From positions 66,739,501-66,803,500 of the forward strand of contig NC_069369.1 in NCBI RefSeq assembly GCF_021730395.1: 64,000 bases of DNA. The letters are read 5' to 3'. Numbering within the stretch: position 1 is the first letter of the stretch; the number at the start of each line of letters is the position of its first letter. This document shows, piece by piece, positions 1-10,977 of the stretch. Position numbers and translations under genes: made by a program. A model generated the notes under the pieces. That model was not told the DNA's origin and ran no database searches. It saw nothing but the letters and a program-made list of their open reading frames with translations. This DNA comes from Mercenaria mercenaria. Lineage: Eukaryota > Mollusca > Bivalvia > Venerida > Veneridae.

Positions 1-1212
1 GATATTCTGTTTGTGAAATGAAATTATAAGATAAGATATTACCTACTCCTCGATATCTCGCGCTAAAATGAACCAACACGTGTGTGACACTCTTGATACC
101 TAAGTCTGTGCAGGATTTTACAAGACCATACATGAAATTCGACCTTTTAAATGTCAGCGGACATGAAGTATTAATATTTTTTTTACTCGAGATCAGCTTA
201 AGAAAATGTATGAAAGGGAGCTGGACAATGTTGACACTAATACTTTGAAAACTGTAAAAAGCGGATTAAATTTCGGCCATTTTTTTTACCTTTATGAGAA
301 ACTTAAAGAAACGAGTATTTTGTGTTCTAAAACTTTCATAGTCCTTTAGGATGGTGTCTTAAGTACAGGTAGGTTCTAGAAAGCCTATTTTGACCATTCT
401 AGGAAATCGTCAAGATTTTCAATGAATGGAAATACAGTAAACATTGAACAATCAGTTTTTCCCATTTCGTGACACGCTTTCTATTCATCAATTCTGAGAT
501 GTTAATTTCATGTGATAGTATTCATAAAAATCTTTCATTTACATTCCCCATTCTCGATTCGATTTTCAATCGTTATCGAGTTATGACATAACAGCGATTT
601 TTAAACCTTCTTTCTTAAACTTTCCAATAAACTCTTGAAACAGGTAGCGTTTGAAAGATCTCGTCGCATAGGTTCAGAAAATGTGTAGATATTTATCTTT
701 ATCTTGATCCGTTCTCAAGATATTGGCGTTTAAAGATTGAAGATTTGTTACGTCATTGCAAACTTTTTGGGCGGTAAATTCAAATTTCGCAACCAAAATT
801 TTCAAAATGTAATTTCTCCTCTATTTGTGGACCGATTTTAATGATATTGGTGTCAGACCAAAACGCTTGAAGAGAACTAACGATGACAGGCATCCAACCG
901 AAAATGAAATTACTCATGCGTTAAATATCGATTTTCTCCTTTATTACTCAACCGAATATACCCGTGTTTGGTATCCTACGAAAGGTTTGACTAGTACTAT
1001 TTCATTGTTTGCACTAAAAGAATATGGGATCACTTACGCGTAAAATGCGCCAAAGTTAGCTTACCAGATCCTTACACTTTGATATCCAAAATGGCAGCGA
1101 ACGAATTTACAGGGCGAAGTATAATTAATAGAGTCAAAGCAACGTTCTGATTGGACGATGTAAGAAATAGCAATGCACTGATTGGCTAGCGATATGACGC
1201 ATTCTGATTGGT
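1..1212 (+). repeat. Left terminal inverted repeat (inner part) of element 1
   Basis: Reverse complement of 3995-5490 once the SINE at 4860-5138 is discounted. The inner edge is at ...CTGATTGGT (1212), facing ACCAATCAG at 3995. Comparing the first 180 bases of the pair by eye shows about four differences. No gene is recognised. Only the innermost 200 bases or so (a stretch shared with 57,250-57,399) and short words resemble the arm of the second element. Confidence 0.85.
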
Positions 1213-1310
1213 CACTCAGGGATCACACGCACAAGTCATATATAAGTCGTATAAGTCAAGAGTAAATTTAACCATGACTGAAGGTGTTACGAGCTAATGT
1301 ATATACCAAC

Positions 1311-1530
1311 AACTCCTCCTCCACTACCTCCTCCTCCTCCTCCTCCTCCTCCACTCCTCCTCCTCCTCCTCCCCTCCTCCTCCACCTCCTCCTCCTCCTC
1401 CTCCCCTCCTCCTCCTCCTCCACTCCTCCTCCTCCTCCCCTCCTCCACTCCTCCTCCTCCTCCTTCACTCCTCCTGCTCCTCCTCCACTCCTCCTCCTTC
1501 TCCACTCCTTCTCCTCTTCCTTCTCCTCTG
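1311..1530 (+). repeat. (CTC)n pyrimidine tract in element 1
   Basis: About 220 bases of nearly pure CTC/CTCCTC repeat between the left arm and the zinc-finger region. Open frames through it on both strands are Pro/Leu/Ser or Gly/Glu/Arg homopolymers and carry no information. The same tract lies at the same place in the second element (57,480-57,850), so it belongs to the family. It ends in CCCAAG just before the conserved part. Confidence 0.9.
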
Positions 1531-1612
1531 TCCCAAGAAAGCGTAAGAATGGCTAACAGAACAGAATAAAGCAGTGTCTTTTTGATATAAGATACTTACA
1601 TCGGTTTCATAA

Positions 1613-2330
1613 ATGCAACAGTGTCCTGTTTGCCATCAGTCTTTCTCCAGGATTGACAACATGCGGAGACATCAACGTTATGTCCACGGAAATGACGAAG
1701 CCACTGACAGTTTTTCACCGCCATTACAAACATGGGACATCTCAAGAGAGACGACGTTTCAACATCCATTTTCTATGGTCGTTTCAGGACCAAGTGGTAG
1801 TGGAAAAACTGAATGGACAAGAAAACTGTTACCATTAAATCTTGTAAGGCCTCAGCCTCAGCGTATTATATGGTGTTTTGGACAATGGCAACCATTGTAT
1901 GATGAACTTCTGCGTGAAATCCCCTGGGTCGAATTTTCTTCACGATATTCCAGACTACTTGAATGATTCCCAATATATAAATGTCAGTCAAAGGAACCTG
2001 CTGGTCTTTGACGACTTGATGACTGAAGCTAATTGCCATCAAAGAATTGCTGATCTCTTTACCAAGGGTAGTCACCACAGGAACATATCTGTCGTATATC
2101 TCACCCAAAATTTGTTCCCTCAAGGTAAAGCTTGTAGGGATATCGCTTTGAATACGCAGTATCTGGTGCTATTTAATAATCCTATTGACAGACAACAAGT
2201 TGCTACATTGGCAAGAAGAATTTACCCTTCGTCTAGTAACTAACATTTTATAAAACGGTTTGAACGAGCGACATGAAGACCGCACGGTTATTTGGTAATA
2301 GACTTAAAATTGAGCACCCCAGAACAACAT
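1613..2330 (+). pseudogene. C2H2 zinc finger plus packaging-type P-loop ATPase region, element 1 (fossil)
   Basis: A C2H2 finger (CPVCHQSFSRIDNMRRHQRYVH pattern, in two Cys and two His pairs) is followed about 45 residues later by a Walker A motif GPSGSGKT. A Walker B-like LLVFDDLM and a VVYLTQNLF strand come further on. This is the layout of the HerA/FtsK-type (A32-like) ATPases that package DNA in Polintons and related viruses. The finger next to the ATPase also occurs in the second element. The region is broken. The family call rests on motifs, not a search. Confidence 0.75.
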
Positions 2331-2339
2331 TTTCGAGGC

Positions 2340-2940
2340 GAACAATCCAGAAAAGAGAAAAAGAACAGATGATGAATATAAACAAGAAGACTATTTCAAT
2401 GGAGAAGGATACTTATCTGGCAAAAATGATTACAAGGATGAAGATGAGGAGGAGGATTATGATGACCATGATGATGATGATGATGATAGTGATGATGAAA
2501 CAGAAAATAGAAATAATGACACAAGCTTTGTAAAGAAACGATCTTTGATCAAGGGACCTCCAGGTAAACGTAGAAAAGTTGAGATTAAAGAAGAGCGATC
2601 ACGTCGTGAGATATGGGATAAGCGTTTTCAGGATCCCCTCAGACAATCTATTAAAGAACAATTTAGAGCTAAAGTTAACAACTATACAGAACAAGGGCTC
2701 TCTTTTGAAGAAGCTTACCGTCGCACTGCTAATGACGAATTGCCTCAATTAAGAAAGAGACTGAGACAAAATTATGCTCGATTTCTAATTGACTTTAATG
2801 AGCTACAAAACGATCCAACTCAACAGCAGATTCTACTGTCGGCTAAGAAATTAAGAAGTCAGCACGACATGACTGTCAAAGAATCTATTCGGCAAGCCAT
2901 TGCGCTTAGAAAGACCTTTTTGTTGGCCCGATCATAAAAG
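2340..2940 (+). pseudogene. Acidic-then-basic protein region, element 1 (fossil)
   Basis: An Asp/Glu-rich stretch from a GAT/GAG-rich region at 2440-2510 is followed by a basic segment with a nuclear-localisation-like GKRRKVE (about 2563-2583). A Lys/Arg/Gln-rich helical part follows (RQSIKEQFRAKVNNYTEQGL). No family is recognised. It sits between the ATPase and protease regions, as in the second element, and its role is unknown. It is part of a broken element. Confidence 0.6.
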
Positions 2941-3256
2941 CAAAGAAGAATATTCAATGGAGGATAATAAACTAAGTGATGACATCGAAGAAAAATGGCT
3001 GAATAAAAAGAGAAACAAGAAAGGGAAGCAATGAAACAAGAACAAAAAGGGGAAGATCTCCAAGTAGTTAAACTTGTGACACCCGTAGCCCAAGCGGTTG
3101 ATATTGCTAGGTCGGAAATAAGACGGTCACGAAATCATAAAGATCTGAAGCGACATGGACACAACTATGAGTCATGATTTAGACAGCCGACGACGTAATA
3201 AATATCGCGAAAGCATGACCCAAGATACTATGGATTGGAACACCTATACATTTTAA
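2941..3256 (+). pseudogene. Remnant of unrecognised basic protein, element 1 (fossil)
   Basis: Matches the 3' part of the region 59,394-59,828 of the second element (words such as VTPVAQAVDIARSEIR and MTQDT.DWNTYTF). It is shorter than the second element's copy and broken. It abuts the protease region with almost no spacer, a compact virus-like arrangement. Confidence 0.55.
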
Positions 3257-3257
3257 A

Positions 3258-3689
3258 ATGAACAACTATGAACTCGAGGAAATGTTAAAAGAGTACCCTG
3301 TGACAATATGTGCTGCCGATCAACTTCAGATACGTAGGGGACAATACGTTATTTCAAATACAGACACGAGCCAGGGATCAGGAAAACACTGGGTGGCCTT
3401 TTATTTTCCTAAAAGGGGACCCGACGAATTTTTCGATTCACTAGGTAATAGACCAGAGCACAACAAAGTTCATTTTGAGCAAGTGTTAAAGAAGCGTTAT
3501 TGGATGAACTTCAGTCAAATACAGGATACAGATTCAAACATATGCGGACTGTATTGCGTATATTACATTATAAACCGATGTTCTGGACGAAAAATGAAGG
3601 ACATTTTAAAACCGTTTGATGTGTATTGCAAGAAGTTGAATGATGACTTTATTTTGTCTTATTTAGTTGATACATGTAGTCTGTTTTAG
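3258..3689 (+). pseudogene. Adenain/Ulp1-like cysteine protease region, element 1 (fossil)
   Basis: An open stretch of 143 codons carries the C48/adenain signature: His in GKHWVAFYF, Asp in DEFFDSLG, then Gln followed by SNICGLYCVYYI with the likely nucleophile Cys. Polintons and adenoviruses use such a protease to mature virion proteins. Viral adenains are usually about 200 residues, so this is a short form. The region itself reads through, but the element around it is broken. Confidence 0.8.
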
Positions 3690-3994
3690 TGATAAAGCTT
3701 TGGCAATAAAAGATTGAAAGAACAATATGTCTTTGTTATTTATGACCCATACATTTGAATTTGATTTGACAGAAAAGATCAAGCGTCGGTAGGTGTTGTA
3801 GTGTACACAAATAAAACAACATATTCCTTTATTGTATTTTATTTCTTCAATATTGTTTCACAAACTGATATCATGCTTAGCAATAAGCGTCTCTAGCAGT
3901 TTTAAATGAAGAATTGCATCAATAATATCTACAGATTTCGTAAGTAAAATAACATTCCAGTTTGGAACAGCTTTGAACCAAACTGAGAATTTGA
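3690..3994 (+). other. Non-coding 3' part of element 1 core
   Basis: No gene is seen between the protease region and the right arm. It contains AATAAA-like words (3704-3711 and around 3811), which could serve as polyadenylation signals. The same stretch is found at 60,240-60,480 of the second element. Confidence 0.5.
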
Positions 3995-6900
3995 ACCAAT
4001 CAGAATGCGTCATATCGCTAGCCAATCAGTGCATTGCTATTTCTTACATCGTCCAATCAGAACGTTGCTTTGACTCTATTAATTATACTTCGCCCTGTAA
4101 ATTCGTTCACTGCAACTTTGGATATCAAAGTGTAAGGATCTGGTAAGCTAACTTTTGCGCATTTTACGCGTGAGTGACCCCATATTCTTTTACTGCAAAC
4201 AATGAGATAGTACTAGTCAAACCTTTCGTAGGATACCAAACACGGGTATATTCGGTTGAGTAATAAAGGAGAAAATCGATATTTAACGCATTAGTGATTT
4301 CATCCGGTGGGATGCCTGCAATCGTTAGTTCTCTTCAAGCGCTTTTGTTTGACACCAAGATCATTAAAATCGGTCCACAAATAGAGAAGAAATTACATTT
4401 TGAAAATTTTGGTTGCGAAATTTGAATTTACCGCCCAAAAAGTTTGCAATGACGTAACAAATCTTCAATCTTTAAACGCCAATATCTTGAGAACGGATCA
4501 AGATAAAGATAAATATCTATACGTTTTCTGAACCTATGCGACGAGATCTTTCAAACGCTACCTGTTTCAAGAGTTTATTGGAAAGTTTAAGAAAGAGAGT
4601 TTAAAAATCGCTGTTATGTCATAACTCGATAACGATTGAAAATCGAATCGAGAATGGGGTATGTAACTGAAAGATTTTTATGAATTCTATCACATGAAAT
4701 TAACATCTCAGAATTGATGAATAGAAAGTGTGTCACGAAATAGGAAAAACTGATTGTTCAATGTTTACTGTATTTCTGTTCATTGAAAATCTTGACGATT
4801 TCCTAGAATGGTCAAAATAGGCTTTCTAGAACCTACCTGTACTTAAGACAGCATCCTAATTTATTTATTTATTTTGTTGGGTTTAACGTCGCACCGACAC
4901 AATTTTAGGTCATATGGCGACTTTCCAGCTTTAATGGTGGAGGAAGACCCCAGGTGCCCCTCCGTGCACAATTTCATCACGAGCGGGCACCTGGGTAGAA
5001 CCACCGACCTTCCGTAAGCCAGCTGGATGGCTTCCTCACGTTAAGAATTCTACGCCCCAAATGAGGTTTCGAACCCACATCGATGAGGGGCAAATGGTTT
5101 AAAGTCAACGACTCTAACCACTCGGCCACGGAGGCCACACAGCTTCTAAAGGACTACGAAAGTTTTAGAACACAAAATACTCGTTTCTATAAGTTTCTCA
5201 TAAAAGTAAAAAATTGGCCGAAATTTAATCCGCTTTTTACAGTTTTCAAAGTATTAGTGTCAACATTGTCCAGCTCCCTTTCATACATTATCTTAAGCTG
5301 ATCTCAAGTCAAAAAATATTAATACTTCATGTCCGCTGACATCTAAAAGGTCGAATTTCATGTATGGTCTTGTAAAATCCTGCACAGACTTAGGTATCAA
5401 GAGTGTCACACACATGTTGGTTCATTTTAGCGCGAGATATCGAGGAGTAGGTAATATCTTATCTTATAATTTCATTTTACAAATAGAATATCAATTATTC
5501 TCATATCGTTTTAATGCCCTTTATTTTAATGATTGATCAAGCCATAGACAGTACGTAATTATATCATTATTAAACATTTTCTCTCAAATGGTTCTTTTAA
5601 TATACAAAAAAGAGGTTAAATTGTTCTATTTTACGCATGAGTGGTTTCAATTGAGGTTTAAGTTTAGTGCCTTATAGTACTTATCGAGACCTTTGGTTAG
5701 ATACCCTACATGCCTAGCTTTAGTTGAATTATGAAGGAGTTAGCAAGGTTTTAACGCTTGAGTGATTTCGGCTCATTTTTTCGGTCTCTTTTTGAAATAC
5801 GATTATCAAAGTATACATTTTCCGAATCTTCTTGACGATACCTTTCCTAAGATTCCTCACTTAAGCAGGTTCGAGTCTAGGAACGCGCAGAAAATGTGAA
5901 ATTTACGCATGATTGATTTCACTTCCGGTTTGAGTGTACCAACTTATAGTACTCATCAAGACCTTTGGTTAGATGCCCAACATGCCTAGGTTATCATTAA
6001 TACTGAAGGCGTGAGACCGGATGTTTCCGGATGAATGATTCCGATTTTAATCTTAATATCTGGAAAACGGATAGAGATAGATTCATAATAGTACAAATTT
6101 TCCGAGCCTACTCGAAAGGATCTTTCTAAAGGCACCAGTCCCGAGCCTGTAGGATGACTTTGAAATTTAATGACTTCATTTCCGATTGGTACATAGGTTA
6201 TGGTAAAGTGTACCCTATAGGCTTTTCAAAAATGTCAGATACCCAGAATGTAAAAATGGACCCTAAAACGTCTTATTTTTGATGATTTTTAGCAACTTTC
6301 TCAAGAAGTCCTTTACTGGTTCTAAAACTCTAGATGGTCATTGAAAATGTTGGCAATTTTTTTTAGAAAACTGTTCTTTAACATCATATTATTGATGGTA
6401 TGAATTAGGTACCCCGGTCCATATGTGACCCAGACCTGATGTCTCCTCCCTTCCTGCACTCAATACACGGATTAACTTGGACAGATCAATAGGCCTTTGT
6501 TAACGCATCCGTCCATAAGTCAACAGACGCTAGACCTTGTGGCGACTTTAAAGGGATTAACTTTGACAGTTGAATAGGCTATTGTTAACGCATCCGCTCG
6601 CCAAACATTGTGGCGACTTTAAAGGGGATTAACTTTGACATGTTTACTTTTTATTGTCCGTCCATTCGGCCTTAAATCAACACACGCTAGATATTGTGGC
6701 CATGATCACGTTTGATGCACTCATGACCTTATCAAAATATAGCTTATGAAGTCAGTGTAAAAAATAGGTCCGAGCATGCGCATTTAGTATCATTACGCTT
6801 ATGGTTGGAGTCATTTTGTCAGTGGACGCCAAGGAGGAAACATCGTTAGCATAAAAAAAGTATTCTTTTCTTTTTCCATTAAAACGTATTTATCTTAAAC

Positions 6901-7146
6901 ATTGTTGCGAACACGCCCTAGATAGATATATAAGTCAGCTCTATATACTTCTGGGAGATATAAATAGCAGAGTGAGGTCATTCTTAAAATAGGAAGACGA
7001 TGTCATTCTAAAAATAAAATTCAAAATGGCCGCCGCACATGTGCAGTGAATTCATCTCTTATATGCAAATGAGATACTATAAATAGTAACTAGGTCATCC
7101 AAGATGGCGCCCGTTTGTTTACACACAAAGAGCTGCCTATACTACT
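3995..7146 (-). repeat. Right terminal inverted repeat of element 1
   Basis: Reverse complement of 1-1212 up to about 5490, then the outer part, whose partner lies outside the window. The tip ...GCCTATACTACT at 7146 and the neighbouring 6990-7146 match the tip of the second element. The outer part holds two diverged units of about 270 bp (about 5630-5890 and 5895-6130: 'acgcatga.tg.tttca' then 'agacctttggttagat'). It also holds a shorter tandem around 6465-6700 ('gtggcgactttaaaggg'). A SINE interrupts it at 4860-5138. Confidence 0.8.
4860..5138 (-). mobile_element. tRNA-derived SINE inserted in right arm of element 1
   Basis: On the minus strand it starts with a tRNA-Ser/Leu-like head (GGCCTCCGTGGCCGAGTGG, A box; B-box-like GGTTCGAA). 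The body is shared with the SINE at 8665-8942, and it ends ...GTCGGTGCGACGTTAAACCC. Flanking ACAGCATCCTAA (4848-4859) and ACAGCTTCTAA (5139-5149) look like the target duplication. The left arm lacks the insert, so the SINE arrived after the element. It may belong to the V-SINE/RUDI-type bivalve SINEs, but that is not tested. Confidence 0.85.
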
Positions 7147-7828
7147 AGCGAACATCGAAATCAATGAAATGTTCACTATTCTCCTTTTCGTTACACTTAA
7201 CTGGTATATGTCATTTTATAGTAGAACATTTTAAAGACTTTGGACGGCGTGTCGACGTACTGTTATGCACTCAGTAACTTTTAAAACATGCTAAATTCAG
7301 TGTTTTGTTCTTATCTGTAATACAAACTCATATGTTGTATTCACACCATCTATGGACAACTTAATGCTGAAAAAACGTTCGACCTGTGATATACTTAAAT
7401 ATTTTTTTTGTTTCGCTTTTCAAGTTATATGACCATATCTTGAGATATCACTATTTACATTCCATGATATCATAAATCACAAAATGAGTATAGGTTGTCA
7501 CAAAATGATACGGAGATTTATCATAATAAAAAATAACTATTTTTGTCATGGGTATAAATGAATAAACCTATATCACGCGCACAGTCACATTATATTAAAC
7601 AATTTTAAGATGGGATGCACAAACTTGTAAGATGATCCTAACTCGATTTCCCGCTTTTACTTTCTTCCATTAATCCTGCTATACTGAAAATTAATTTTGT
7701 AACAACAAACATAATTTACTTTATATAAAGCCTATATAGAGTGGTCGCTACGTAAAAGTGGAGGTAAACAAACCACCGTATTTGCACGACTACCGTTTTT
7801 TATCGACCCTCAAGTTCTGGCTTAAATC
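7147..7828. other. Gene-free stretch between element 1 and the first IFI27-like gene
   Basis: AT-rich unique-looking sequence. AGCGAA at 7147-7152 is the expected 6-bp target duplication at the right tip of element 1, but its partner lies outside the window. No open frame of note or repeat is recognised. Confidence 0.5.
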
Positions 7829-7906
7829 ATTTTCAGAAAATGGTTGGATTTTCCGCAAGTTGGTGGAATTCCACTGTATACGTGGCCGTTAAGCAGCATA
7901 TAAAAG
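7829..7906 (+). promoter_or_regulatory. Putative promoter of IFI27-like gene 1
   Basis: TATAAAAG at 7899-7906 lies about 65 bases before a splice donor. Upstream are ATTTTCAGAAAAT (7829-7841), found identically before the second gene, and two NF-kB/Rel-like words, GGATTTTCC (7846-7854) and GGAATTCC (7865-7872). The TATA and the shared word are direct observations. Factor binding is inferred. Confidence 0.6.
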
Positions 7907-7929
7907 CGATCCCGGCAGAACTTTAAGCT

Positions 7930-7969
7930 CAAAGCCGCAGGTGTAACGGAATACAAGAATAACTATTAG
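7930..7969 (+). other. Putative non-coding exon 1 of IFI27-like gene 1
   Basis: Begins about 25-30 bases after the TATA box and ends AACTATTAG|GTAAGTG at 7969, a strong donor. The paralog's first exon ends AACGATTAG|GTAGGTG (15,909), so the donor context is conserved. The intron would run 7970-9269. The transcript start is not determined. Confidence 0.55.
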
Positions 7970-8664
7970 GTAAGTGTTTTGTTTTTACTACCGATTTTTC
8001 TTGCTTTTTACAAACATTTGCTTAAACATTCAGACTTCATAATATAAAAGGAGGAACATTAAGTTATCAAAATAATAATGATAATAAATAAATAAACCTG
8101 ACATCAGTTAGTTTAAATATTTTTTGATATTTAACGACAAAATAGAAAACAACATTACATTATTCAAAATAGATACTAATGATAAAAATATAGGTAGCAT
8201 TTGAATTTCTTCCTTCGCATACGCCAGACAATCTTCTAGTGGAGAAGTGCATAAAATTATTGCTAAAATTAGTTGCTTATCAAACACGAATAAACTTAGG
8301 CCTACTTGACCAACGTCATGGTTACAAAACGTATTATTGAAACCAGTCCAAAGCATTTTTGTTTTATAAAAAGTTGGTGGAATATCTAGAAGGATACACG
8401 TTATAGTGCAAAGGAAAGCTCTGTGTATACAAGTATGTTTGCCAGCTATAAAAGGCAAATTGATATAACGTTGAACATAGTCTATGTATGTAGAAAATTG
8501 TGATACTGGAATGTGTAAAACTCTTTCTGTATACAATTTGTAAACGAATGGAGTGATCTCTACATCTACATTTGTATTTTCTAATTACAGTCAGAAAACG
8601 CGATTTTAAGAAAACAGTTTTTATCAATATATTTCAACCAGACCTATAGGTATATTAACTGATA

Positions 8665-8942
8665 CGGGGGCCTCCGTGGCCGAGTGGTTAAGGTCGCTGA
8701 CTTCAAATCACTTGCCCCTCATCGATATATGTTCGAGCCTCACTCGGGGCGTTGAATTCTTCATGTGTGGAAGCCATCTAGCTGGCTTACGGAAGGTCGG
8801 TGGTTCTACCAAGGTGCCCGCTCGTGATGAAATAATGCACGGAGGGGCACCTGGGGTCTTCCTTCACCATTAAAGCTGGAAAAGTCAACATATGACCTAT
8901 CATGTGTCGGTGCGACGTTAAATCAAAAAAAAAAAAAAAAAA
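8665..8942 (+). mobile_element. tRNA-derived SINE in intron 1 of IFI27-like gene 1
   Basis: Head GGCCTCCGTGGCCGAGTGG with an A box at 8677-8687 and a B-box-like GTTCGAGCCTC at 8731-8741. The body ends GTCGGTGCGACGTTAAATC followed by an A-run. The target duplication is ATATTAACTGATA (8652-8664) / ATATAACTGATA (8943-8954). Same family as the insert at 4860-5138. The intact poly(A) and clear duplication suggest a fairly recent insertion. Confidence 0.88.
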
Positions 8943-9271
8943 ATATAACTGATATAAATAACTGGCTAAGGGTAACTGTAAGGTCTCTTCATTTTGACGT
9001 CAGAAGATCTGTACAAGTAGGGAAACCGGTTGTGTTGTTCTGTATATGTAGCTGGACACAATCTGAATAAATCAAAGATGAAATCTAGGTGGATCGCCTT
9101 CTTTTTCTTCTTTTTTCGTATCAGTATTGTTGCATTACAATACATTCTGAAAGTATTAGAAAAATTAAGCAATATTAAAGAATGAAAAAATCAAATAATG
9201 CTACAAAGAATGTGCAGGGTAGGAAAAAAATAAACCACAGTGTAAATGACTTTATTTTCTGTATTTCAGAA

Positions 9272-9809
9272 ATGGCTTACAGAACAGTAATCTACCTTCT
9301 AATTGCCTCTTTGGTTCTGCAACCAACCGAAGGTAAGTAATTCTTAATGTCTAAAAGTATACTAAACATTTCCACTACCATTTGCATATCTAAATTGTTC
9401 CCTACATCTGTATTGCAAATTTCATATCGCTCAAAAGTTATTATATTTCAGAATAACTTCCGCTTTATAATCAACGGGTTATTGTTGCTTTTTTCTCATA
9501 TATTTCTTTTTGTAATTTTTAGGTTGGTTGTACGAAATTGGTCTTGGAATCGCCGGAGCTGTTGCTGCTCCATTTGTCGCCCCGATAGCATTGGGAGCAG
9601 CTGGATTTGGTGCCGGTGGTATTGCCGCCGGAAGTGCTGCCGCCTCTTGGATGGCTTCATACGGAGGCACTGTTGCGGCTGGCTCTGCTCTTTCAATTGC
9701 TCAGTCAGCCGGTGCCGCAGGAATAGGATTGGCGGGAAAGGCAGCCGTAGGGGCTGCTGGAGCGGCAGTCGGAGCCTTGTATGAGAAGTCAAAATGTGAA
9801 AATGGCTGA
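9272..9809 (+). CDS. IFI27/IFI6-like (ISG12 family) protein 1
   Basis: Two coding exons, 9272-9332 and 9523-9809, joined at a split Gly codon (intron 9333-9522, GTAAGT...TTTTTAG), give 115 residues. Residues 1-20 form a signal peptide (MAYRTVIYLLIASLVLQPTE). From about residue 25 to 105 there is a Gly/Ala-rich membrane-active domain of the Ifi-6-16 type. Its marks are the block GIAAGSAAASWMASYGG (53-69) and QSAGAAG (81-87). The tail is short and charged (YEKSKCENG). In vertebrates these are interferon-induced proteins of mitochondria or endoplasmic reticulum that act in apoptosis and antiviral defence. Molluscs carry expanded families, and the role here is inferred. Exon 2 begins at 9270 after TGTATTTCAG, and the ATG is the first in it. 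A paralog lies at 16,882-17,350. No expression data are available. Confidence 0.85.
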
Positions 9810-10976
9810 GAGTAATTTTCGACAGAACAGTTGCAGCGTGTTTCAAAATTAGACCATTGCTGAATAATCTTTGACAAATTGTTACAATTTAATTAAAAGT
9901 TCTTGGACTGAAATGAAAAGAAGACAATCATACTTATAATCTAAGTAGAAAATTATCTTTAATCGTGTCAAAAATAAATTTTCATACACAAGTAAAACAG
10001 TACTTTATATCTCATAAACAAAACAGATATATCTTAAATACACGTTGTAAACTTTTGATTTCGTTTCATTATTTGTTAGTTTTGTTATTATTGTTGATGT
10101 ATTTTATGTCTACACTAAGTTTCACGGGTCATGTTTTTGCATTAAGCTATTTTCTATTCCTGTAAGCAATTTACCTTCCCCCCCCCCCTCCCCCCCCCCA
10201 ACACACACACACACCCGTCCAACGTTACAGATGTAAAGTCAACATTTGATGTAAATATTGATAGTGCCGGATCCCGATGTGACCTAAATGTCAACACATA
10301 AAAACGCACAAAAAACCTGTTATTTTATGTGAACAAACGTGAATATATTTAATAGTATAGTTTGAAAAGAGTTATCTGAACTTCCACATTTTCCCGAAGC
10401 ACAGAACACCCCAAACACAGCCGGAGTTTCTGTTTATAGAACCTACTGCATACAATGACTCCTCCCTGGGAAAGTTAAAGGTTTTAATAAAATCTATAAG
10501 AAGATTCTTTCGAGGTATAGAATGCAACCAAACAAAGTAACAGAAGACTCGGGCGGATTGAGACTGTTCATGACAGGTAATGAAACGTGGAACATCCTTC
10601 CTGTCCCCTAACACCGGCTAAAACGGAACTTCATTATACATACAGATAGAATGGACTCCATAATCTAAAAGGACCAGAAAATATTCTAGCATAAAACTGC
10701 TGTTCTTGTCACTTTTCGGGGGTGTTTTAACAGGAGAGAAAACGTGTGTTAACAGAGAGATTCTCGCGCTCGCGTGCTGTTATAACACTTTTTTATAAAT
10801 GCGCGTTCCGTGGCAAAGCGTAAACGCCATTCGGCCCCAAAACGGATAATTCAAAACGAAATGACGTCAACGTAAAAAACAACTCAGACATTCCCGCGCA
10901 TTTCGTGAAAAATTAATGAAGTTGAGAGACATTGTATCTATTTATCAGTTTTTACGCGTTTTATGCTAGAATAGCG
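9810..10976. other. 3' flank of IFI27-like gene 1 and repeats
   Basis: AATAAA at 9973-9978 is a possible polyadenylation signal. A C-run with a short CA repeat lies at 10,178-10,215. The segment 10,375-10,690 resembles 27,390-27,600 and 29,330-29,400 (words 'gaagcac.gagaac', 'caccggct.aa', 'aggaccagaaaatat'), so it is a dispersed repeat. No gene is seen. Confidence 0.5.
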
Positions 10977-10977
10977 T

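Larger units (their letters stand above)
1..7146 (+). mobile_element. Polinton-like element 1 (left tip outside window), fossil
   Basis: Right-hand part of a virus-like DNA element. The inverted arms 1-1212 and 3995-7146 flank a core of about 2.8 kb (1213-3994) with a zinc-finger/ATPase region, an acidic-basic protein region and an adenain-like protease. Position 1 pairs with about 5490. The right arm continues to ...TATACTACT at 7146, the same tip as the complete element at 54,821-63,117, so the left arm must start about 1.6 kb before the window. The 5'-AGT...ACT-3' tips are typical of Polintons. The element is broken in several places. The compared arm segments differ at only a few percent, so the insertion is not ancient. 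A SINE later entered the right arm. No polymerase, integrase or capsid gene is seen in the core. Confidence 0.8.

Noticed and set aside
1268-1569. Several overlapping Pro/Leu/Ser and Glu/Gly/Arg frames
   Set aside because: They come from the (CTC)n tract read in all frames, and the same happens at 57,456-57,914.
9347-9846. Frames in other phases over the IFI27-like body exon
   Set aside because: Shadows of the GC-rich coding exon 9523-9809.
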